Part shown: positions 21,239-30,731 of the stretch, one piece after another
Layout: every line of letters begins with the position of its first letter
How positions within the stretch are numbered: the first letter of the stretch is position 1
DNA from: Prochlorococcus sp. AG-409-G20
GTDB taxonomy: Bacteria > Cyanobacteriota > Cyanobacteriia > PCC-6307 > Cyanobiaceae
DNA: 64,000 nucleotides
Assembly: GCA_003215775.1 (NCBI GenBank)
Contig: QCJW01000002.1
Coordinates: 62,001-126,000 of the forward strand
Direction: 5' to 3'
Made by a program: the position numbers and the translations under genes
The notes under the pieces: generated by a model
What the model saw: the letters and a program-made list of their open reading frames with translations, nothing else
The model's database searches: none
Told to the model about the DNA's origin: nothing

Positions 21239-21442
21239 TTGCGCCAAACCATTCAACTCGAGAATGAATCTTTGTGGTCAGTCCGCGGCCAAGGTCAGAA
21301 AGAAATCCAAAAAGTCAGGTTTCAGTTCACCTACCAAGAAGGATTAGGCAAAGGGAACCCAAGAGACTATGCAGTTCTTTCTTACGACTGGATCAGTCGT
21401 AACCAAAGCAAGATTATCACTGCCTTTGCCGAAGCTAGTTAG
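21239..21442 (+). CDS. Small conserved hypothetical protein
   Basis: 67 aa, TTG start; LWSVRGQGQKEIQKVRFQFTYQEGLGKGNPRDYAVLSYDWISRNQSKIITAFAE, coherent globular sequence. Confidence 0.55.
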   Translation: MRQTIQLENESLWSVRGQGQKEIQKVRFQFTYQEGLGKGNPRDYAVLSYDWISRNQSKIITAFAEAS

Positions 21443-21535
21443 GAAACTGGACAATAGGTAGTTCTCTGGTTTAGTTAGATCCTCTGCCTGCAGTAAAGAT
21501 CAATTAACTTAATTACAATATTTTTATCAAAAATC

Positions 21536-21559
21536 AAATAAGGTTGTCAAAACCTATTT
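21536..21559 (-). terminator. Probable intrinsic terminator downstream of lexA
   Basis: Minus strand AAATAGGTT-ttgac-AACC(T)TATTT followed by GATTTTTG; one bulged base. Confidence 0.5.
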
Positions 21560-21560
21560 C

Positions 21561-22184
21561 TTATACTTCACGCCAAACAGCCAAAAGCTTCCCCTGTAAT
21601 TGAACTTGTTCAGCATCAAGTTCAATAGCCTCATAGGCTGGATTCGCAGCTTCAAGTCTCACCAACGAACCTTTTCTATGAAAGTGTTTAAGTGTAGTTC
21701 CACTACCAGGAACCATTGCACTAACCACAGTCCCATTTCTTATACGTGAAGGTTCTAATACTGGCTCCATTAAAACAACATCTCCATCAGCAATATGAGC
21801 ATCTACCATTGAATCTCCATTGACTGTCAAAGCAAAAATACCTCTTGTTTCAAGAACGGAAATCAGATCTAATCTCTGTTCTACATCATCAAACGTTTCA
21901 ACTAGGCCACCTGCAGCAATAGCACCAAGGACTGGGATTCCAGAGACTATTCCACCAATTAGTTGAAGAGTTCTTGCTTGGCCCTCTTGCCAAGTAATCC
22001 ATCCTTTTTCTTGCAGATGACGAAGTCTGCTTTGAATAGGAGCAGGTGATCTCAAGCCCATTGCTTGCATCATTTGTCTAATAGATGGGCTGTGATGATG
22101 AGCTCCTATGTAATCAACTAACCACTCATAAAGCTCTTTCTGGGCTGGAGTCAAAGATGTATCGGCAGGGTAGGCCACTAGCAA
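21561..22184 (-). CDS. lexA: LexA repressor
   Basis: Winged-helix N-terminus; Ala-Gly cleavage site GAIAAGGLVE; GDSMVDAHIADGDVV and TTLKHFHRKG Ser/Lys dyad regions. Confidence 0.94.
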   Translation of the reverse strand: MLVAYPADTSLTPAQKELYEWLVDYIGAHHHSPSIRQMMQAMGLRSPAPIQSRLRHLQEKGWITWQEGQARTLQLIGGIVSGIPVLGAIAAGGLVETFDDVEQRLDLISVLETRGIFALTVNGDSMVDAHIADGDVVLMEPVLEPSRIRNGTVVSAMVPGSGTTLKHFHRKGSLVRLEAANPAYEAIELDAEQVQLQGKLLAVWREV

Positions 22185-22198
22185 ATCTCATTTCCGTC

Positions 22199-22212
22199 AA
22201 TACATTTGTACC
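22199..22212 (-). promoter_or_regulatory. LexA-box-like operator upstream of lexA
   Basis: Minus strand GGTACAAATGTATT, one mismatch to the cyanobacterial LexA consensus RGTACNNNDGTWCB as remembered; 15-28 nt upstream of the lexA start. Confidence 0.5.
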
Positions 22213-22236
22213 TGCCAAAAAGGGATCTGACAAGCT

Positions 22237-23193
22237 TTAAAGACCACCAAGCAAAGCTGCCAATAAAGCTTGTTGTGCATGCAGTCGATTTTCAGCCTGT
22301 TCAAAAATCCGACTTGACTGGCCTTCAATTAATTCTGAAGTTATTTCTTCCCCTCTATGTGCTGGAAGACAATGCATCACAATGGCGTTGGAATCTGCCT
22401 CTTCAAGCAATTCATTATTCAAACAAAATCCACTAAAGGACTTTTTTCTCTCTAAAAACTCTTGTTCTTGCCCCATGGAAGCCCATACATCTGTATAAAT
22501 AGCTTGTGCCCCCTTAACTGCTGCAGAAGGATCATTGTTTAACAAAATAGTTGTCTCAGGAAGAGCAATTGAAGAAGCTTTCTCTACAACCTCAGGCAAT
22601 GGTTCAAAGCCCTCAGGGGTAGCAATGTGAATATTAACTCCTAATAATGCTCCGCAAATCATTAAGGAATGAGCAACATTATTTCCATCTCCTATATATG
22701 CAAGTGTTTGCCCTCTTAATCCTCCAAAGGCCTCTTGCATTGTCATGAAATCTGCCAATGCCTGACAAGGGTGTTCTAAATCAGTAAGTGCATTTATTAC
22801 AGGAATTGAAGCCCACTTCGCATAATCCAAGATTTCCTCTTGTGCAAAAGTTCTAACTGCTAAAACATCACAAAAGCGACTAAGTACTCTAGCTGTATCT
22901 TTTAAGGGTTCTCCTCTTCCTAGCTGAGTAACTTGAGGGTTAAGATCGACTGTTTGACCACCTAATCTAGCCATTGCGACTTGAAAACTTACTCGAGTTC
23001 TAGTAGAAGCCTTTGTAAAAATTAAGCCTAATACTCTATTCCCCAAGTCAATTCTTCGGTTGCCTTTCTTTAACTGAATTGCTAATTCAATCAAAGCAGT
23101 AATTTCATCTGAACAAAGATCAGATGAAGAAAGGAAGTCACCGCCTTTAACGCCAGAGAGGGAGGCAGCGACACCATGGAAATTCTCGGCCAT
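22237..23193 (-). CDS. argF: Ornithine carbamoyltransferase
   Basis: FTKASTRTRVSFQVAMARLGG, HPCQALADFMT, MHCLPAHRGEEI. Confidence 0.96.
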   Translation of the reverse strand: MAENFHGVAASLSGVKGGDFLSSSDLCSDEITALIELAIQLKKGNRRIDLGNRVLGLIFTKASTRTRVSFQVAMARLGGQTVDLNPQVTQLGRGEPLKDTARVLSRFCDVLAVRTFAQEEILDYAKWASIPVINALTDLEHPCQALADFMTMQEAFGGLRGQTLAYIGDGNNVAHSLMICGALLGVNIHIATPEGFEPLPEVVEKASSIALPETTILLNNDPSAAVKGAQAIYTDVWASMGQEQEFLERKKSFSGFCLNNELLEEADSNAIVMHCLPAHRGEEITSELIEGQSSRIFEQAENRLHAQQALLAALLGGL

Positions 23194-23254
23194 GGAGGAA
23201 GCTACAAAGAATTGTTATAGGAGATCAAAGCACACTTAGTCACGTCAAAAGTGC

Positions 23255-25126
23255 CTATGACATTTTTTTAGGTAATGAGCTTGCAGCAAGCATATCTTTC
23301 AACTCTTCTCCTTCTATAACTTCCTTTTCAAGAATTTTCTGAGAAATACTTTCTAAAAGGGAAAGATTATGCCTAAGGATATTAAGTGCGTTGTCATGGG
23401 CTGTGTCAACTAAATTTCTAACCTCTTTATCAATAGCTTGAGCAGTTGCATCACTTACAACCCTTCTTGGGTTGTTATTTCCACCCAAGAAAGCCCCCCC
23501 GCCTTGTTTGTCATAAGCAAGAGGACCTAAAATTTCACTCATTCCATAAGTACCAACCATTTGTTCAGCTAAATCAGTTGCTCTCTGCAAATCATTAGAA
23601 GCTCCGGTTGTAATTTTTCCAAAAACAATTTCTTCAGCAGATCTTCCGCCCAGCAAAGTTGCAATTTGCCCTTCAAGATCCTCTTTTGAATTAAGAAAAC
23701 GCTCTTCTGTAGGCAGTTGCAATGTATAACCCAAAGCACTCATCCCTCTAGGAACAATTGAAATTTTTGCTACTTTTGATCCCCCTGGCATTAAATGCCC
23801 AACTATTGCATGACCGACTTCATGATAAGCAACGACTTTTTTCTCATCTTCTTGAAGAACTCGACTTTTTTTCTCAAGACCAGCAACAACTCTCTCAATA
23901 GATTCATTTAAATCTTTTTGTTCAACTTTCTTTCTTTTATCTCTTGCTGCTAGCAATGCAGCTTCATTAACCATATTAGCCAAATCAGCACCTGCAAAAC
24001 CACTGGTTGCCTGTGCAATTCTATCTAGGTCAACTTCTTCAGCTAACTTAATCTTCTTCACGTAAATCTCAAGTATCGTTTTTCTTCCTGAAAGATCTGG
24101 CCTGTCAACTAGAACCTGTCTATCAAACCTTCCCGGTCTTAACAAAGCTGCGTCTAAAACTTCAGGTTGGTTTGTAGCAGCTAAGACTATTACTGGTTTA
24201 TCTGTAGATGCAAACCCATCCATTTCAGTTAGAAGTTGATTTAAAGTTTGCTCTCTCTCATCATTTCCACCTACAACACCCATTGAACCAGATCTACTCT
24301 TACCTATTGCATCCAGTTCATCTATAAAAATAATGCATGGTGCCTTCTTTTTAGCCTGTTCAAATAAATCTCTAACACGAGCAGCACCAGCTCCTACAAA
24401 TAACTCTACAAATTCAGATCCAGAAATAATAAAGAAAGGGACACTAGCTTCTCCAGCTACAGCCTTTGACAAAAGTGTTTTACCAGTTCCAGGAGGGCCT
24501 ACAAGTAAAACTCCTTTAGGAATTCGTGCTCCAATATCAGTATATCTCTCAGGTGTTTTAAGAAAATCAACTATTTCTGTTAACTCATCTTTAGCTTCAT
24601 CTACTCCAGCAACATCATCAAAGGTAACCCTTGATTCCTCATCAGGAACATACACTTTTGCCTTGCTTTTAGTAAAACTAAGAGCACCTTGAGCTCCACC
24701 ACCACCCATACTTCTTCGAGCAAAAAATTGAAGAACTAAAATGAAAATCAATGGTGGGACAACCCAACTAAGAATGGTAGTAAAAATATTTGGCTTCTTA
24801 GGAGGGGCTGCAGCAAACTCGACTCCCTTTGACTCCAATCTTTGTGGTAAATCCATATCAAATATTGGTGTTGTGGCCAATACTGAAGGAGCACCTTCTT
24901 CAGGTGATTGAAGTTCATATCTAATTTGCTCTTGTGTTATATATGCTCTTTTAACTTCACCATCATTAACTTGGTTAATAAATAATGAATAAGGAACTCT
25001 TGGGACCTGCATTGCAGGATTAGGAACAAAACTGCTGATTAGAAGAAACAAGCCAAATCCAATCAGAATAAGATTAATAACTCCAAATCGACGATTAGGT
25101 TGATTATCATCTTGACGTATCGCCAT
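23255..25126 (-). CDS. ftsH: ATP-dependent zinc metalloprotease FtsH
   Basis: [33 protein letters not shown] region. Confidence 0.97.
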   Translation of the reverse strand: MAIRQDDNQPNRRFGVINLILIGFGLFLLISSFVPNPAMQVPRVPYSLFINQVNDGEVKRAYITQEQIRYELQSPEEGAPSVLATTPIFDMDLPQRLESKGVEFAAAPPKKPNIFTTILSWVVPPLIFILVLQFFARRSMGGGGAQGALSFTKSKAKVYVPDEESRVTFDDVAGVDEAKDELTEIVDFLKTPERYTDIGARIPKGVLLVGPPGTGKTLLSKAVAGEASVPFFIISGSEFVELFVGAGAARVRDLFEQAKKKAPCIIFIDELDAIGKSRSGSMGVVGGNDEREQTLNQLLTEMDGFASTDKPVIVLAATNQPEVLDAALLRPGRFDRQVLVDRPDLSGRKTILEIYVKKIKLAEEVDLDRIAQATSGFAGADLANMVNEAALLAARDKRKKVEQKDLNESIERVVAGLEKKSRVLQEDEKKVVAYHEVGHAIVGHLMPGGSKVAKISIVPRGMSALGYTLQLPTEERFLNSKEDLEGQIATLLGGRSAEEIVFGKITTGASNDLQRATDLAEQMVGTYGMSEILGPLAYDKQGGGAFLGGNNNPRRVVSDATAQAIDKEVRNLVDTAHDNALNILRHNLSLLESISQKILEKEVIEGEELKDMLAASSLPKKMS

Positions 25127-25230
25127 GGATTCAAAATTAGGTGGAGTACCAAACTAGGATGTAAATCCATTAAACGTTAACCAAAGCTGGCGTAAGAACC
25201 GAACGTATTCAATAGAAATAGATATTTTTA

Positions 25231-26334
25231 CTATTTATCCATAGGTATTCGTACTTTTATTGCCCAATTATCTCCTAGATTCTCAAAGGAAATCCTTTTG
25301 GCGAGTAAGACTTCATCCATTCTTGTAAAACCAAGTTCAGCTAAAGGCGTTCTAGCGGGTTCTCCTCCGAGCAATTTAGGAGAAAGAATGACAAGCAACT
25401 CTTGAACACAACCTTCTTGAATAGCTTGAGAAGCAAGTAAGGGCCCACACTCCCATAAAACACGATTGCAATTTTTCTGAGCTAAGACCTCTAAAAGATT
25501 TTTAGGAGTAGATCTTTCCAATTGAACAAATTCTGGTCCCGCTGGAAACCGTTTCATTGACTTATTATTATTAATTCCAGATGCAACTAAAGTTCTAGCA
25601 ACAGTTGTATCCCAAAGTTGAGAATCAGCTGGCAAGTCAAGTTTTTGGGTAAAAACAACTCGCAATGGTTCTGGATTTGCAAGACCTCTAGTAGTCAATA
25701 AAGGATTATCATTCCGCAAAGTTCCTCCACCAATAATTACTGCGTCGCACTTCGATCTAAGATGATAAACACTTTCTCTAGCCTCAGTATTACTTATCCA
25801 TTGACTTACTCCATTAGGCAATGCAATTCGACCATCTAAACTCATTGCCCATTTAAGGATTCCCCAAGGTCTTCCATTTTTAACTCGAAAAATAAAGTCT
25901 CTATTTTGAAAAGTCGCTTGTTCCTCTAACACTCCTGTAACAACTTCTAATCCAGCATTTCTCAATATAGAAATCCCTTTTCCTGAAACTCTTGGATCTG
26001 GGTCCTCAATCGCAATAACAACTCTTTGAACTCCTGATTGCAATACAGCATCAGTACAGGGAGGCGTTTTCCCAAAATGGCAACATGGTTCAAGGGTTAC
26101 CACAAGAGTTCCTCCTCTAGCCTTTATTCCTGCTTGAACTAAAGCTTGAGACTCTGCATGAGCTTTACCAAAGCCAGAATGAAACCCTTCTCCGACCAGA
26201 ACTCCTGCTTTATCTAAAACAATTGCACCAACGAGGGGATTAGGGCTCGTTTCGCCTTCAGCCAGAGAGGCCAATTGCAGGGCTCTATCCATCCATTCAA
26301 TCCAACGAGCCTTTTGATCAATACTTTTACTCAT
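25231..26334 (-). CDS. ribD: Bifunctional diaminohydroxyphosphoribosylaminopyrimidine deaminase / reductase
   Basis: HAESQALVQAG...EPCCHFGKTPPCTDA deaminase; WAMSLDGRIALPNG reductase. Confidence 0.95.
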   Translation of the reverse strand: MSKSIDQKARWIEWMDRALQLASLAEGETSPNPLVGAIVLDKAGVLVGEGFHSGFGKAHAESQALVQAGIKARGGTLVVTLEPCCHFGKTPPCTDAVLQSGVQRVVIAIEDPDPRVSGKGISILRNAGLEVVTGVLEEQATFQNRDFIFRVKNGRPWGILKWAMSLDGRIALPNGVSQWISNTEARESVYHLRSKCDAVIIGGGTLRNDNPLLTTRGLANPEPLRVVFTQKLDLPADSQLWDTTVARTLVASGINNNKSMKRFPAGPEFVQLERSTPKNLLEVLAQKNCNRVLWECGPLLASQAIQEGCVQELLVILSPKLLGGEPARTPLAELGFTRMDEVLLAKRISFENLGDNWAIKVRIPMDK

Positions 26335-26834
26335 TTAACAAAGTCTGTTTCGCTCAAAGATCGCCATTCTTTAACTAAGTAAGGCGGTATGGGTAAATCA
26401 TTAAATGCACCTGGCAATTGCATCCTTAGTGGCTTGTTATTCCTGAGGTCTGCAAGCAATGGAGCAAGCAAAAACTCCGCTGCTGCTGCTCGCGAGTCAT
26501 TAGCCAGTTGCGGGTTTGAAAGTGTTATGTCTTCCAATTCCCAATTTTTCAGCCCAGCATGCACTTTAAGAGGAAGAGGATGGTCAAGCCTAAGAGTGCC
26601 AGGAAATCCAACAATTCTCAAAACAATATCCTCTTTATTAGGAGGCTGCTGGTAAGCAATAACTTGCCATGTCTCATAATCAACATCCCGAAGGCTCTCA
26701 AGACTCCTTAACAATTGGCTATCGCCAACACTTGTAATAACTTGTACCTGGGCATTTACAAAAACAGGAGAAGAAATGTTAAAGACCAACACTACTAGCA
26801 ATGAGAGTAGGGTTTTCTTAATCAACATAGTCAC
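26331..26834 (-). CDS. DUF3122-type secreted conserved protein
   Basis: Signal peptide; LRSLESLRDVDYETWQVIAYQQPPNKEDIVLRIVGFPGTLRLDHPLPL; overlaps ribD by 4 nt. Confidence 0.75.
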   Translation of the reverse strand: MTMLIKKTLLSLLVVLVFNISSPVFVNAQVQVITSVGDSQLLRSLESLRDVDYETWQVIAYQQPPNKEDIVLRIVGFPGTLRLDHPLPLKVHAGLKNWELEDITLSNPQLANDSRAAAAEFLLAPLLADLRNNKPLRMQLPGAFNDLPIPPYLVKEWRSLSETDFVK

Positions 26835-26967
26835 TCCTTTTTTTGTAAGTGAGTATTTTCTTCTTGAACCTTAAAATAGAAAAGTTTAAATTGAGAAAAT
26901 TGCAAACAAGCTTTTGAATACAAGGCCCAATCAAAATCATATACTTTTGATAAGCCATTAGCTGTAT

Positions 26968-27249
26968 TTAATTATTATCAAAGCTTGTTTCTTCAGCATC
27001 AAGAAGAGAATCAAGAGTAACAGCCGATCGAATCAGTGATTGATACTTCTGAAGAATTCGTTGATTTCTTTCTAACCAGCGTCCAGGCTCATTACCAGCT
27101 ACTGAAGTACTACCATCAATCAAAGAGGCCTCGGTATCCAACAGCGCAAAATCATCTTGCTTCTGAATAAGAGCAATGAGCAACTCATGAAGCCTTTGTC
27201 GTCTCATCGGTGATTTGTTTATCGGATTAGTAGACTTTTCCACTTTCAA
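26968..27249 (-). CDS. Conserved hypothetical protein
   Basis: 93 aa; RRQRLHELLIALIQKQDDFALLDTEASLIDGS.... Confidence 0.6.
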   Translation of the reverse strand: MKVEKSTNPINKSPMRRQRLHELLIALIQKQDDFALLDTEASLIDGSTSVAGNEPGRWLERNQRILQKYQSLIRSAVTLDSLLDAEETSFDNN

Positions 27250-27328
27250 ATGATAGTTAGAGCCTTCTTAAATTCAACTCCCTTAAAAATTTAATCACAA
27301 ACTCTCTTAACATTGCCATAAAATAAAA

Positions 27329-28642
27329 ATGATTAAGCATTCCAATCCAGAAATTATTCATGTAATAGGAACTGATGCATCGGGAATAGAAAATCTATCT
27401 CAATACCTTCAGAAACTAATTTTTTCGGCCGAACGAATAAGTGGTCCAAAGAGACTCCTTGATGCAATTCCAAAATGGTGGGAAACACAAGAAAAATCAT
27501 CTCCACTTCCTGAATTCTTCCCAAGTGAAAAGAGTAAAGAACTTATTTCTTGGCTAAAAGATGGCAATCTCCGAACGATTGTACTCACCAGTGGAGATCC
27601 ACTTTGGTTTGGGATTGGTAGATATCTTATAGAAAAATTGCCACAAAAGAGACTTAAATTCCATCCTTCACCAACTTCTCTTCAACTAGCTTTTTCACGC
27701 ATAGGTAGACCTTGGCAGGATGCAAGTTGGGTAAGTTTGCATGGCAGAGATATGTCTCCCTTAATTGAAATTTTACAGAAAAAGCCTAAAACACTTGCGA
27801 TCTTGACCGATCCAAACAATTTCACATTAAAAGAAATACAAATAGTTCTTAATTCACTAGGGATGAAAGATGTTTATTCAATATGGCTATTTGAACAACT
27901 AGGACACCAAAATGAACGCATCACTCAAATCAAGCAAGAACATCAAATCCCGAAGAATATTCACCCATTAAACCTTATAATATTAATCAATGAAAATATT
28001 TCTAAAGAAGCAAGTGAAAGCATACCTTTCTTTGGAATTGACGATGACTATTTCATACAATATGAAGATCGACCAGGGCTGATAACTAAAAAAGAAGTAA
28101 GAATACAAATACTTTCTGAATTAAATCTACCAGAAGTTGGAGTGCTATGGGATATTGGAGCAGGTGTTGGCAGTATAGGCTTAGAAGCTCTGAGATTAAG
28201 ACCTAATCTAAAACTTATGTCAGTCGAGAGTAGAGTTGGGGGAAAAGATTTAATCAAAGCAAATGCCGTTAGGTTAGGCGTAAATCCAAGAAAGATTTTC
28301 GATCTAGATGCAATTAGTTTATTGAATTCTGGAAAGATACCATCATCATTATCAAAACCAGATAGAGTGATCCTAGGAGGTGGAGGAAAGCAAAAATCTA
28401 GATTACTAATAGAAATTATTAGAGAAATTGGAGATAATGGAGTAATTGTAATACCCCTAGTAACTATTGAATCTCTTCCTGAAATGCAATCAATCCTTCA
28501 AGAAGGAGGATACGAAATAAGAATCAGTCAAATACACTCAATGAGGGGAGTGCCATTATCAGGAGGCACCAGAATGTTTCCAATGAACCCTGTTTTCATT
28601 CTAAGTGGCAGAACTAAACATCAACGAACACCTATTTGTTAG
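27329..28642 (+). CDS. cobL: Precorrin-6Y methyltransferase (CbiE-CbiT fusion)
   Basis: N-terminal tetrapyrrole methylase (HVIGTDASGIENLS..., TSGDPLWFGIGRYL); C-terminal VGVLWDIGAGVGSIGLEALRL CbiT. Confidence 0.92.
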   Translation: MIKHSNPEIIHVIGTDASGIENLSQYLQKLIFSAERISGPKRLLDAIPKWWETQEKSSPLPEFFPSEKSKELISWLKDGNLRTIVLTSGDPLWFGIGRYLIEKLPQKRLKFHPSPTSLQLAFSRIGRPWQDASWVSLHGRDMSPLIEILQKKPKTLAILTDPNNFTLKEIQIVLNSLGMKDVYSIWLFEQLGHQNERITQIKQEHQIPKNIHPLNLIILINENISKEASESIPFFGIDDDYFIQYEDRPGLITKKEVRIQILSELNLPEVGVLWDIGAGVGSIGLEALRLRPNLKLMSVESRVGGKDLIKANAVRLGVNPRKIFDLDAISLLNSGKIPSSLSKPDRVILGGGGKQKSRLLIEIIREIGDNGVIVIPLVTIESLPEMQSILQEGGYEIRISQIHSMRGVPLSGGTRMFPMNPVFILSGRTKHQRTPIC

Positions 28643-28859
28643 GGGGAGAAACAATTACAGCCGCTGTAGCACCTCCACTCAAAACACCAACGACAATAGA
28701 AACTCCAACCAAGAAACCTGTTGGCAAAGGATAACTATTTGCAAAGCCAAAGTTCAATGAATGTCTTTCATTAAGATTTTGAGATCCAAGACAAAGCATA
28801 AAAAGGAGTAGTAATGAAGAAAGAAAACTAAATGTAATTAGTTGAATTCGTAATGCCAT
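28632..28859 (-). CDS. Small two-TM hypothetical membrane protein
   Basis: 75 aa with two hydrophobic segments; overlaps cobL 3' end by 11 nt convergently. Confidence 0.6.
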   Translation of the reverse strand: MALRIQLITFSFLSSLLLLFMLCLGSQNLNERHSLNFGFANSYPLPTGFLVGVSIVVGVLSGGATAAVIVSPPNK

Positions 28860-28892
28860 AGGAATTATCTAGATAACTTAATTCTGCCTTCC

Positions 28893-29768
28893 TCATGCCT
28901 CATTGTCATTTAATGGAATCTTTCTATGCAAAAGAGAATATAAAAATCTCTTTGCATGTCCAGTCCTCTGAGCTAATTGCTTGGCAGCCTCATTTGCACT
29001 AAAACCTTTAGAAATCAACAACTCCATTTCTACAAGTAATTCAGAATCATTACTTGTAGGTGTTTTTGACGCCCTATATCCCCCTATAACAAGGGTGAAT
29101 TCTCCTTGAGGGGAATGGAGTAAAAAATGCTTTAAGGCTGAGGAAACATTTGGTCCAATCTGCTCTTCATAACGCTTGGTCAATTCTCTAGAAACCTGTA
29201 AAGGCCTATCTACTCCAAAAAACTCAACAAGTTCTTCAAGCAACTGAACAAGTCTATGAGGAGATTCATAAAGAATAATCGTGCGTTCTTCTATAGCAAG
29301 TTGTTCCAACCTTAATTTTCGTTCCTTACTCTTTGTTGGCAAAAAGCCTTCAAAACAAAATCTTTGTGAAGGCAAACCACTAATAACCAGTGCTGTTGTT
29401 GCAGCACATGGGCCTGGAATACAGATAACGTCATGCCCTGATTCTTTTGCAGCAATTACTAATTCCTCGCCAGGATCACTGATTCCTGGCAAACCTGCAT
29501 CAGTAATCAAAGCTAAACTCATTCCGCTATCAAGCAAAGTAAGGAATTTTGGTATCCGACTCTTAGTGTTGTGCTTATGAAAGCTATAAAGAGATGCCTT
29601 AGAACCAACTATTCTCAAAAGTTGTCCACTATGTCTTGTATCTTCACAAGCAATTGCAGAGACGTTCTTTAAAAGAGATCTTGCCCTAGGCGACAAATCC
29701 CCCATATGTCCTATTGGTGTTCCTACTAAATAAAGAACACCTGATTCAGGCTCCTGTGACTTAATCAA
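28893..29768 (-). CDS. rsmI: 16S rRNA (cytidine 1402-2'-O)-methyltransferase
   Basis: GVLYLVGTPIGHMGDLSPRARSLLKNVSAIACEDTRHSGQLL; GLPGISDPGEELV. Confidence 0.95.
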   Translation of the reverse strand: MIKSQEPESGVLYLVGTPIGHMGDLSPRARSLLKNVSAIACEDTRHSGQLLRIVGSKASLYSFHKHNTKSRIPKFLTLLDSGMSLALITDAGLPGISDPGEELVIAAKESGHDVICIPGPCAATTALVISGLPSQRFCFEGFLPTKSKERKLRLEQLAIEERTIILYESPHRLVQLLEELVEFFGVDRPLQVSRELTKRYEEQIGPNVSSALKHFLLHSPQGEFTLVIGGYRASKTPTSNDSELLVEMELLISKGFSANEAAKQLAQRTGHAKRFLYSLLHRKIPLNDNEA

Positions 29769-29789
29769 AGCTTACTTATCTCCAAAACC

Positions 29790-30707
29790 ATGGTGAAAAA
29801 CTTAGAAATGCTTCCCGAAGGCGTTGAAATAGAAACCCTTCTCAATACTTTAAGGAAGCTTAGTTGGGGAGCAGCAGATATTCTTCTGGCTTACGCCAGA
29901 GGCAAGCAGCCACCTCATGGATTCCAGAAGGCACTAGATGTTACAAACAATACCGATGGGCCCGTCTCGGCGGCCGATCTAGCAGTAAACAAATGGCTGC
30001 TTAATGGCCTCAAGATTGACTTCCCAAAAACAAAGTGGGGGTTACTAAGTGAAGAATCTGCAAAAGAGCAAGATAGAGATGGAGTACCTTTTAAAAACAA
30101 TTGGCTATGGATCCTTGATCCCTTAGATGGAACTAAAGACTTCCTCAAAGGAACAGGGGAATATGCCGTTCATCTTGCTTTGATCAAGGGAAATACTTCG
30201 ATTATTGGTGTAATTCTATTGCCAGAGATAGAAGAACTTTGGTTTGGAATTCATGGAAAAGGAGCATGGTGCGAAAATAGAGCTGGGGAACGATCACCTG
30301 TAATTTTTAGCAAAAGAAAGTCTATTAAAGATTCAATTTTAGTTGCGAGCAGAAGTCATAGAGATCAAAGATTGGAAGCACTTATTTCGAAAATTGATAT
30401 TTGTGCAACTAAAGCTGTAGGAAGTGTGGGTTGCAAAATCGCAACTATTTTGCGAGGAGAAAGTGACATTTATATTTCACTCTCAGGAAAGACTTCTCCT
30501 AAAGATTGGGATATGGCTGCACCAGAAGCAGTACTAACTGCAGCAGGAGGAAGCTTTACCCATGCGGACGGAAAACCACTTAAATACAACACTGGAGACT
30601 TAAACCAAAGCGGTTGCTTAATAGCCAGCACTGGAGTTAATCACTCTGCTTTGTGTGAAAGAGCGATGTCAATAATGAAAGAGATTGACCCTGAGAACTA
30701 TTTCTAA
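29790..30707 (+). CDS. cysQ: 3'(2'),5'-bisphosphate nucleotidase / inositol monophosphatase family
   Basis: LWILDPLDGTKDFLKGTGEYAVHLALI; KDWDMAAPEAVLTAAGG. Confidence 0.9.
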   Translation: MVKNLEMLPEGVEIETLLNTLRKLSWGAADILLAYARGKQPPHGFQKALDVTNNTDGPVSAADLAVNKWLLNGLKIDFPKTKWGLLSEESAKEQDRDGVPFKNNWLWILDPLDGTKDFLKGTGEYAVHLALIKGNTSIIGVILLPEIEELWFGIHGKGAWCENRAGERSPVIFSKRKSIKDSILVASRSHRDQRLEALISKIDICATKAVGSVGCKIATILRGESDIYISLSGKTSPKDWDMAAPEAVLTAAGGSFTHADGKPLKYNTGDLNQSGCLIASTGVNHSALCERAMSIMKEIDPENYF

Positions 30708-30709
30708 AG

Positions 30710-30731
30710 CTCTTATGTTTTTACATAAGAG
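30710..30731. terminator. 9-bp perfect hairpin between convergent cysQ and pnp
   Basis: CTCTTATGT-tttt-ACATAAGAG; the pnp TAA stop sits at the arm/loop boundary. Confidence 0.55.
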
